From positions 1 through 20,857 of the forward strand of contig QXVZ01033204.1 in NCBI GenBank assembly GCA_008931825.1: a DNA stretch of 20,857 nt, in the 5' to 3' direction. Position 1 is the first letter of the stretch, and each line of letters begins with the position of its first letter. Origin of the DNA: Phallusia fumigata (Eukaryota; Chordata; Ascidiacea; Phlebobranchia; Ascidiidae). The notes under the pieces are model-generated. The model saw nothing but the letters and a program-made list of their open reading frames with translations, ran no database searches and was not told the DNA's origin. Below are positions 1 through 8,060 of this stretch, piece after piece. A program made the position numbers and the translations under genes.

Positions 1-2458
1 AAATCCCACTACAGCATAAGTTTTTCAAGCTTACGCCTTACTGGACAAAAATGCTTGGAAGGCCGACTCTATTATTTTGCATGACATCTTTAACAAACCT
101 GCGTACAGTAATACAAAATATGTGCAGCGGTTGTATTCTGTTTCAGGTGACATTATTCGGGCAGAGCGCCGGGGGACAGTCTGTAATGTTCCATTTGGCT
201 TCCAAGAAGAGTTCACCCTACTTTCGACGAGCAATCATGCAAAGCAACCCGGCAGCAGGCAAATATCAAACAGTTGAACTGGCGCAGGTCATGACCAACA
301 ACCTGATGAAATATGTTAGTTGCACCACCGTGGAATGCTTGCAGTAAGAACCTTGTTTGATTTGGTGCGGTATATATGCTGTATGCCTAGTTATCTTAAG
401 GAGATTGTGTAAAAAGACTTTAGGGGGGCGCTCTTAAAAAACCAAGATCACCTCAAGTATTCAAAAATATCGCGGCCCTGATTATCTGTTATAAATTTCA
501 GAAATATCGGTCCCGAAGAAATAGTAAAAGCACATGGAGCAGTGGCTCTTGCTGCTTTGATGAACGTTTCCAGTTACAACTTGCAATCTCTCTCCGACGC
601 TGGCTTCAACTTCATTGAGCCCTTCAGACCTGTAATTGGCTACGAAGAGTTTCCAACTCAACCTATGTCCATGTTCCACAGAGGAGCCTGGAACACAGAT
701 AAAGAAGTCATTCTGGGTGACACTGCCGATGAAATGGAATTCTTTTTGGTCCAAATTTGACCAACTGTCAGTGGTGCAGAAGTAAGCTGTTTACGCAATC
801 AACCCGATCTTGCTCATTACTGCTCCAAAAAACATAGACGCCAATTTTTATAGTCATAATGCAATCAATCACAACGCTGTTATGTAATCCAGTGTTATAA
901 CATTGTGACAATGGTTAAAAAAAACGAGTAAAAACCGACTTTCCTTTCCAGCTGAGTGCATGGTTAAACATGAATACGTCAATTGCTGTACTTGTACATG
1001 ACTAAATTAATTTTAGTTGCTCAAGAACTGGTTGGAGAAACATACTTTTTTCAAAATTGGGAGTCTGACTCCAGCAACAATGAATTCCATCCAAAGACTA
1101 TTAACTGCCTACGCTTTTGCCTGTCCGACACGAAATTTAGCGAGGTAAATGCCTGTCCATGTAATAGTGTAGTTTATACTTGGAAAATGGGAAGAAAATT
1201 ACTTAAACTTTATCAGAGAAAGACCTAAAGTTAAAATTTGAATGCTTCCATTTTGAGAATGGTACAACAACCGTACAATTTTGTCTTTCAGGCACATGTC
1301 AGCTACAGAACAGAACCCCGACCAAGTTTATCTCTACAAGTTCGAATATGAACCGGTTGCTGCGTTTGTAAAAGCGGCAAACCTGTCGGAACTGCTCGCA
1401 GGAAAAGCCTTTCACACAGCTGAGCTCAGCTTTGAATTTGGGAATCCTCCCTATGGGTAAAATATTATTCTACCCCAAATGAAATGTTTCATTTGAAATG
1501 CAGGGCCAAGTTTCGTATAAAGAACCAAAGATGCTAAATTCTAGCACCTTTATTGTTTAAACTTTATTTCTCGGGGAAGATTAAAAAAACAATCAAAGAA
1601 ACGTCTACTTTAATGTACCAGTAAATTTTATCATCCCTAACTTTTGATTTTAAAGGTATGAATTTTCTCCAAGCGACATCGTAATTCGCGACACCATCGC
1701 TAGTTTTTGGAAGAGCTTTACCCACACCGGAAAACCATCTCTTGAAACCTCACAATGGCCTTCGTACACCAAACTTGCTCAGGTACATTTTGGATATTAA
1801 TTTGGCACAAGGCTTTATGTTCACAACTGTAAGAAAAGCGTTTGGAACTCTTTTTTAACTGCGAATTCTCTATTGAAACCCAATACCGTAAACAAAAAAC
1901 AATAATCGTGATTTATAGTGGGAAGGTTACATTTTTAGACTATTAGGTTACAATTTCACCATATTCAACACTGTTTAAGAATATAAAACAAAACATTGGA
2001 ACATGATCTGGCATAAGTTCAAGACTAGCTGACCACGTAAAGTTGCTCTTCTGCGAAATATTTTCGTTTGCAATTTTTTTACAGGCGGATGTTTAAAATT
2101 AAAACAAAAACATTTTGTAGGGAATACAGTTCACCAAAACAGGTGATATTAGTAGCGTCGTATTTTTGCTGCAAAACTGGCATTTGAGAGTTTGAAAAAA
2201 TATTAAAACCTGATTTTACACAAGCACGAACACTGTTTAAAAAATGTCACCAGAGAACGCTTTTAAATTTTTCAGATAAATGATGAAGTTGCAGCATGGT
2301 CTCAAGTTGCAATTGATATTCCCAGAAGTTTTGTTAATTACAACAGTCTCTGGGACACGTTGTGTGATGAGTTAAACGACCTTGGAGTTTATGACGCAAT
2401 TGACCCTCCAGTTGAACCAAACTCCAACCCAACAACTAATGCTAGAGAAGAGCTTTAG
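1..2458 (+). pseudogene. Type-B carboxylesterase/cholinesterase-like gene, 3' six exons, with premature stop
   Basis: This is the 3' part of an alpha/beta-hydrolase esterase gene whose 5' exons lie outside the window. Exons by GT-AG ends and phase are 147-343, 502-781, 1017-1144, 1292-1456, 1656-1782 and 2276-2458, ending in TAG. Positions 1-146 are intron. Exon 147-343 starts VTLFGQSAGGQS, the nucleophile elbow. Exon 502-781 carries the acid region (GDTADEMEFF). Exon 1292-1456 carries the catalytic His (FHTAELSFEFG). Exon 1656-1782 carries the C-terminal motif WKSFTHTGKP...WPSYTKLAQ. The reading frame of 1017-1144 is fixed by its neighbours (LLKNWLEKHTFF...PTRNLAR). An in-frame TGA at 758-760 replaces the TGG of the minus-strand paralogue, and the same exon is one codon shorter. 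A protein ending there would lack the His, so the copy looks like a young pseudogene. A polymorphism or sequencing error is the alternative. The last four exons are otherwise open. Confidence 0.88.
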
Positions 2459-2799
2459 ACAGGTTAAACACATTGTGTGAAAATATTGTATGAAACGATT
2501 TATTGCATTATTCATTTATTGCTACTTCACCAGAGTTTCGCGTTTTATTTTTGTACAGGCCTAAGATTTGTGCTCAGTTGGTATACTCTCATTGTGGTTA
2601 TTAAATACAATCATTTGAAACTCAGACATATAATATTTGTCAAAATTGTTTTACTGTTTTTGTGGTTTGGTCCTGCGCACTGGGTGTTTGTAACGGCAAT
2701 TTAATTGTCTCACAACGTAAGTACTAAGAACTTGGTTAATAATAACTTAATATACACACTTCAAATATATCTCATTTTACACATGTGTGCCGTTAAATA
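2459..2799. other. Spacer after the plus-strand esterase stop
   Basis: AT-rich sequence without a recognisable gene. Similarity to the flank of the other esterase copy fades within tens of bases after the stop codon. An ATTAAA around 2599-2604 could serve as a weak polyadenylation signal for the plus copy. Confidence 0.5.
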
Positions 2800-3318
2800 T
2801 CACACATTCCAATTAAAAACACGTCGGCGGTATCTACAGAGAAGGTAACGTGTATTAAGTATACGCTTTCTTTGTTGCCTATTATTGATTTTTTGCGCCA
2901 ACAAAGACACAAATCTTTCCACAATTTCAACCTGCTGGACACATTTTTTAACATGACAGAATTCTGTAGCAATATGAGTCGACATCGCTTCTTCAAAACA
3001 CTTCATTGCATTCCTACAATTTCCACACATGATACCAAATGCGCCAAAAGTTTAAATACAATCCAGGTATGATCATAGCTGGAACAGAACCTGTTGAGAG
3101 ATTATTCGAACCGGACGGTCTGCAAATCGTCTGTTCATTCAATTTTTTGCAAATCGTCTGTTCATCTGCTTTTCCCATCCCTAGTGGTATCAATCCAAGT
3201 AACTAAAAAACACACAATCAATCAATTGCATGTGTTAGTGTACAACTTTTCATCAACAAAAAGGTAAGATATCCACCAAAAATAGAACTGTAAGGACTGT
3301 CTTGCAGATGGAAGGCAT
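2800..3318 (-). pseudogene. Diverged third copy of the small Cys-rich membrane-peptide gene
   Basis: A first exon at 3318-3277 (14 codons, MPSICKTVLTVLFL) is nearly the same as that of the copy at 4229, but its donor reads GTGGAT, weaker than GTGAGT. Near 3051-2800 the minus strand holds an open frame with FGIMCGNCRNAMKCFEE, homologous to CSIGIYCGTCEKIMKCFLE of the copy at 6604. That frame runs on for about 60 more residues (CHVKKCVQQVEIVERF...) instead of stopping. A stop lies just upstream of the homologous part and no good acceptor is visible at the expected place. It is either a decayed paralogue or one spliced differently. The insert between the parts contains an 18-bp direct repeat (3121-3138 and 3148-3165). 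Confidence 0.35.
3121..3165. repeat. Two-copy 18-bp direct repeat, 27-bp period
   Basis: TGCAAATCGTCTGTTCAT occurs at 3121-3138 and again at 3148-3165. It lies inside the putative intron of the diverged small-gene copy. No function is evident; replication slippage is the simplest explanation. Confidence 0.85.
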
Positions 3319-3900
3319 TGCGTCGCCAAAATGAGACACTTGCTATCAGTTTCAGGTTGCAAATGAAAGGTTTTCTATACGCTTGTGCTTTTACAGGGTT
3401 CGAAGGGAGCTACCTAGAAGACTTGCAACACATATATGAAACCAAGTTCATTCTTATTGGGGAAGTACCTTCCAGTCCTAACTTCTTAAACAGGTTTATT
3501 TCATCTGTTGTTCTATATGTCGTTTTGAATGTTATGCGCATTTTACGCAACTATTTGTAACTTATGTCTGTTGTCATATTGTTCGACGCTTCTGGTCCGT
3601 CTTTCATTGTTATTGACAACAATACATTCAGACGTTGCGACACCAGCACAGGCTGTATAGCCACATTGACCTATCAAGTTAATAGTGAAAATAACATTTT
3701 GTTTTCTAGGCCTTGATTTTCAAAAATATGTTTTCAAGAACCGCAGGAAAAATGTGTAACTCTTGCGCGTTAGTTTAACAACAATTTTTAATTGTTTAAA
3801 TCACTCTTGTCCTACATTTTTTTGCTTTGCTTGTATTGATTTGTAAACTTTTTCGACAGATTTAAACAAACAGACTTTAATTGTCAACATCGGTTTGACG

Positions 3901-3906
3901 TTTATT
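3901..3906 (-). terminator. AATAAA polyadenylation signal of small-gene copy A
   Basis: The minus strand reads TTTGAATAAACGTC shortly after the stop at 3932. The same motif in the same place follows copy B, which supports it as the real 3' end signal. Confidence 0.55.
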
Positions 3907-3931
3907 CAAAGACACAACGCCACGATAGAAG

Positions 3932-4229
3932 TCATCTAGTCAGCATTACACTCCATATGTCTGATGTTACATCCAGAAAACACATCATGACTTTCTCACA
4001 TGCTCCACAGCATATCCCAATTGAGCATAAGCAGAAAAAAGCTGTAAGTGTCATCATAATTGGAAAAAATGCCTGGTTATCCACTTTTATCAGGTTTCCT
4101 GTCAAACATACTGCCAAACCAAGTATCTAAACAGTATACAAAAGCTATTGTTTTTATTGCATACATTGAAAGTTTTAAGGTACTCACCAACATTAAAACG
4201 GCGAGGACTGTCTTGCACGTGGAAGGCAT
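3932..4229 (-). CDS. Small two-exon gene, predicted 60-residue Cys-rich membrane peptide (copy A)
   Basis: I do not recognise this family. Exon 1 is 4229-4188 (MPSTCKTVLAVLML), donor GTGAGT. Exon 2 is 4072-3932 after acceptor AACCAG, phase 0, stop TGA. The intron is 115 nt, the same length as in copy B. The product has a basic-Cys N-terminus, a long hydrophobic stretch that could be a signal peptide or one to two membrane segments, then CSIGICCGACEKVMMCFL and a short polar tail. An AATAAA lies 26 nt after the stop. Support comes from the paralogue at 6761-6470, which keeps both exons, the phase, the intron length, five Cys positions of the C-rich core region and the polyadenylation signal. 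Replacement changes outnumber silent ones between the copies, which fits either rapid evolution or loss of constraint. There is no evidence of expression. Confidence 0.5.
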
Positions 4230-4734
4230 TGCGTCGCCAAAATGAGACAGTTGCTCTCAGTATCAGGTTACAAATAAAAGGTTTCCTTAAGTGCGCTTTC
4301 ATAGGGTTCGATGTAAGTAACCTTTTGGAGACTTCTAACAAGTATATGAAACAAAATACTCGTTTATGGGGAAGTACCCGTCCTAACTTCTTGAACAGCT
4401 TTGTTAGGATTTCATCTGTTGTTCGATGTGTCGTGCCACACATTGTTCAGTTAATTAACTCGACGCAACGAATAGCCAGGTGTTTGAAAAGCTGACTTAA
4501 TTAATATTACGCGTTGCTTTTGGATTATGTTGTAAATTCAAGCAACAAATCAAATGAAGTACACACTACAAGCTGATGACATTGGGCGACTTTTGCCAAT
4601 GTATGCTGAACTTGTTTGCTAACGTCGTTAGGGCTGTATGCATAGATACTTCATTACATTCATATCATCCTTTAAGACAGTTTAAATTATGCTTGTATAA
4701 TAAATTACAGAGAGTGCGGGAATTGGTTTGTGAT

Positions 4735-5050
4735 TTTTATGGGGTAAAAAGAATGGTGCAAGGTAAAAGATTGGAAATCATTGGCGTTCACATCATAGAA
4801 TATGACACACTTTTTGTGGGGAAGTAACGTCCAGTGCAATCTTCTTCTCTCGCTGCCTGATTTGTTTGGATTAAACTGGTTTTAATTCATTGTTTGACAT
4901 GAGGTAAGATTGTGTTGCACTGTGTTCGGTAATTTCGCGTCCACTTATCGTCATGAAATTGAAAGACTGACTTCATTCCTGTTTTGCTTTTGGATTATCT
5001 TGTGATATCAAGAAACAAATCGATCGGGGTTGACGCATAAAGTTGCGTTA
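4735..5050. repeat. Isolated extra copy of the small-gene 5' flank
   Basis: Resembles 6830-7125 (GATTTTTAT, GGGGAA.TA.C..CC, GC..CTGATTT.T.TGGAT, TTTGATGTT-like blocks) and, at its end, the TTTTGGATTAT...TCAAG.AACAAATC motif also seen near 4515-4550. I find no adjoining exon 1 or exon 2, so it appears to be a promoter-side fragment left from a further duplication. Confidence 0.55.
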
Positions 5051-6061
5051 TTTTGGCAAAATATGATAAGTACTTTTCACAAACTTGCTTTGTTTAGAAT
5101 ACTATGTGTGCAAGCCTTCAATTTTACAATTTTGCAGACCATAACGTCACATCTAATTGAAAAACAGTAAAAATTATTACCTCCAAAATGTCTTTTTGTT
5201 AGTAAGAATTCGCCCTGGTGTAAAAGATTTTTACACACTTTCTACAAAACTTGAACAGGTTTACAATTTTATTACGAAAGGTATTCAAAGAATACACTTG
5301 CGGCGGTCAAGAGACTTGTAAATAACATGTTGTGTTTGTTTTGGGGGCAGTGTTCCACAACGTGTGGCGCAGCCCTGACAAAGGGATAGTTTAAGTATTT
5401 AGGAGGTTGGGATTGAAAATTTTGAATGTAACATGAATTGTATGTGTTTCATTATTATTAACTACACCAAACCATATTTCGTTACAAATTAGTGCTGGAA
5501 CTTTCAGATGTCTTTTCCTTTTGGCCCGCTATGTATGGGCACCAAAATATAGTATACCCCCAAAAAAAAAATGTTTTATTCTGACCCTAATCTGGCACTA
5601 TTTCTATGTTTACATCATTTACAAATGTCTAACAAAACTCGATTTGTTTTTATGTTTAATTGGGGGCACAAAGTAATTTGCGATGCTGAGGCAGGTGTAG
5701 CGACTGATCACTTGCTAGAGCTAATCCTTAATTGAAGTCCGTTTTTTGCACAATTAAATCCTTAGTGACTTTGTATTAAACAAGAGTAAACGTAAAGCAC
5801 GAACAATCGAAGATATATCCGCACGAGACAAGGACACACTGTTATTAAGGTGACAAATTCGTTACATAAGAGGTTTTACATTTATGATGAGTTGTTGACG
5901 TGTCCTTACATCAGTTTCTTACATGACTTAACTATTAAACATATAATAATAGAGATAATATAATTCTAACTTGACAATAGCAAATGCAAAACCCCCACAC
6001 AGGCATGGTGCAATGAAAGTTTGGTACCCCGTTTAGGAGAGGGGGAAATGGTCGCGCCTCA
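5051..6061. other. Gene-free spacer within the small-gene array
   Basis: AT-rich sequence with a short A-run near 5566-5574. I see no convincing ORF, RNA gene or terminal repeats. It separates the isolated 5' flank copy from repeat unit B. Confidence 0.5.
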
Positions 6062-6434
6062 ATGCGCATGTTACGCAACTATTTGTAACTTGTGTCTCTT
6101 CTCAATTGTTCGAGGCTACTGGTTCCTCTTTCATTGTTACTTAACAACAATACATCCAGATTACAAAACGTTGCGACACCAGCACATGTCATAGCCAGAC
6201 AGACCTACCAAGTTTCAATAGGAAAATAATCTTTTGTTCTCTAGGACATTTGATTTTCAAAATTATTTTTGCAACAACAGAAGTAAAAATGTGTCACTCT
6301 TGCGCGCTAGTTAAAAATTATTTTTTAATTGCTGAAATCACTCTTGTCCTACCATCTTTTGCTTTGCTTGTATTGATTTGTAAACTTTTTTGACAAATAT
6401 ACACATAAACTTTAATCGCAATATCTGTTTGAAG

Positions 6435-6440
6435 TTTATT
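6435..6440 (-). terminator. AATAAA polyadenylation signal of small-gene copy B
   Basis: The minus strand reads CTTTGAATAAACTTC about 30 nt beyond the stop at 6470. It is positionally equivalent to the signal after copy A. Confidence 0.55.
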
Positions 6441-6469
6441 CAAAGTCACAACACCGCAATAGAAGTCAT

Positions 6470-6761
6470 CTAGACAATACACTGCCCTATGAGTGGCGTT
6501 ACTTCTAGAAAACACTTCATGATTTTCTCACAAGTTCCACAGTATATCCCAATTGAGCAGCAGATGAAAAAAACTCCACCCGTCATCGCAATTGGAAAAA
6601 TCGTCTGGTTATCCGGTCTTAGCATCAATGGTGAAGAAAATGTTACAATGCTAAGTATCTAAACAACACATAAAAAAAACTAGTACACAGAAAAAATGCT
6701 AATTTTGTCAGGTACCTACCCAAAATAGAATGGCGAATACTACTCTACACTTGTCAGACAT
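6470..6761 (-). CDS. Small two-exon gene, predicted 58-residue Cys-rich membrane peptide (copy B)
   Basis: Family unknown. Exon 1 is 6761-6720 (MSDKCRVVFAILFW), donor GTAGGT. Exon 2 is 6604-6470 after acceptor AACCAG, starting TIFPIAMTGGVFF, then CSIGIYCGTCEKIMKCFL, stop TAG. The intron is 115 nt. Joined at phase 0, the residues shared with copy A are (K/R)..V.A.L, FPI.MT, FF, CSIGI.CG.CEK.M.CFL.VT. Hydrophobicity suggests a signal peptide or membrane anchor followed by a short Cys-rich domain. A TATA-like box lies about 75 nt upstream of the ATG and an AATAAA about 30 nt past the stop, so this copy has the most complete gene structure of the array. I cannot exclude that it is an untranslated relic. 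Confidence 0.52.
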
Positions 6762-6835
6762 TGCCTTCTCGGAATGAGAAAAAACTCTTCGTAGCAAATT
6801 ACAATTTAGGAATGTAAGGATTTACGGGGTGCGAT

Positions 6836-6845
6836 TTTTATATAG
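6836..6845 (-). promoter_or_regulatory. TATA-like box of small-gene copy B
   Basis: TATATAAAAA on the minus strand, 75-84 nt upstream of the ATG at 6761. The isolated flank copy at 4735-5050 has only TTTTTATGGGG at the matching position on the plus strand, and copy A has nothing similar. Confidence 0.4.
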
Positions 6846-7140
6846 TCCGTTGAGCAGCGGTTTACACTACAGATGTGAAACTTTACACTACAGGGTCATT
6901 GTGAGGGGAAATACCTCCCGGTCCTATAACTTCTAGCAACGCTACCTGATTTCTCTGGATGTACCTGGATTTAACTGGCTTAAACTGGATTTACCTATTG
7001 TTTGATGTTGTGTCGCGCGCTGTTAAAAAACTCGTTACAACAACCGAGCGATTGAAGAACTGATTTCATGTTGCGTGTCGCGTTTGAATTCTGTTGCAAT
7101 ATCAAGCAACAAATCAAATATGACACACGCTAAAAGCTGC

Positions 7141-8060
7141 TGATATTGGTTAACTTATGTGTCAAACAGATAAGCTACAATATGAGAGTTCGCGACAATT
7201 GGCAAGCCTGGTTATTTAAAGATCACAAAGACGGTCCAAGCAAATGTCGGACACCTAAATTTGCCAAGCAATAAAAACTACATTACATTCTTCACACAAA
7301 CAATAGTAGCGCCGGTAAACAGGTAGAAATTAAATTTTATTTTTTTCTTTCATCTCTTGTGTAGCGTCTTATATTGTTTAGCGGTTCCAATCGATCACAC
7401 AGCTCCAAACGAGTAATTGTTTTTTTCGGTTACATATAGATGCAGACAAAAGTAAATGAATACACAAAGCTTTTCATTGCCACATTGGCTATCCAGAGTA
7501 GAATCTGTCTTGTACATGATGTTGGCTGTTGGATTTGGTGGTGTTTGCAATAAGAAGTATGGTGCACCAAAGCGTCAGGATCTGTAGCAACTTTATTCGA
7601 GTCGTATTGCTCCTCCGATTACGTGAGAGTACAGTTCCACCAGGTCGCTAAGTGGTGCATACCAAGTGCATTTCGGACTAAACTATTACACTTTTGTTAA
7701 AATCAATGCGTGTTTGTGCCACAACAAGCTTAAAATAAGGCAAACTTGCCATGTAGATGGAACAACGGGCCACAATATTTTTTCAAAATGTTTTTTGGCG
7801 CACAAGAAGGTTGAGAAACATTGTTCCAAGTTATCCTTAGCCAGATTCTCAAACTAAGTCGCGAAACTAAACCACAAAAACAGTGAAAGGTAAGTTTTTA
7901 CTTAATACCCACAATTACAGTATACCGACTGAATATAAGCAGTATCACTCAACAAAAACCAAAACACAAAGATATATAAACGCAATAATTGAACAATGGA
8001 ATTTAACATTTTACGCCATATTTACACCATTATCATGCAAAAATGAAGCGTTAAATGTGT
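7141..8060. other. Spacer and probable 3' UTR of the minus-strand esterase
   Basis: No coding region is supported. The part from 8060 down to about 7590 may be 3' UTR of the minus esterase, given the AATAAA at 7597-7592. The short frames at 7666-7857 and 7883-8077 lack any recognisable motif. Confidence 0.45.
7592..7597 (-). terminator. Candidate polyadenylation signal of the minus-strand esterase
   Basis: AATAAA on the minus strand, about 465 nt beyond the stop at 8061. It is the first canonical signal I find downstream of that stop, so a fairly long 3' UTR is implied. No transcript evidence is available. Confidence 0.3.

Larger units (their letters stand above)
3535..4590. repeat. Tandem repeat unit A carrying the small gene and flanks
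   Basis: Aligns in the same orientation with 6062-7140. The 3' flank (from TACGCAACTATTTGTAACTT through GTTGCGACACCAGCACA, CACTCTTGTCCTAC and TTTGCTTTGCTTGTATTGAT), exon 2, intron, exon 1 and 5' flank (ending near AGCAACAAATCAAAT) follow in the same order. The first-exon and 5'-flank segment (about 4200-4450) is also close to 3290-3540. Boundaries are by eye, good to some tens of bases. Confidence 0.8.
6062..7140. repeat. Tandem repeat unit B carrying the small gene and flanks
   Basis: Second full copy of the unit at 3535-4590, same orientation and order. The 3' flank is the best conserved part to the eye. The 5' flank includes a TATA-like sequence absent from copy A at the matching place. 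Ends are approximate. Confidence 0.8.

Noticed and set aside
482-754. 90-codon minus-strand frame, with a near-identical partner at 10123-10395
   Set aside because: Both lie antisense to the same conserved esterase exon. Their similarity follows from the duplication, and the sense frame carries the family motifs.
983-1228. Open frame reading VAQELVGETYFFQNW and its counterpart at 9677-9874
   Set aside because: The exon is open in more than one frame, but phases of both neighbours require the frame LLKNWLEKHTFF...PTRNLAR, which matches the esterase C-terminal half.
4148-4495. 115-codon plus-strand frame similar to the one at 3318-3560
   Set aside because: The similarity comes from the tandem repeat; the minus strand in the same unit has the start codon, splice sites, stop and AATAAA that form a gene.
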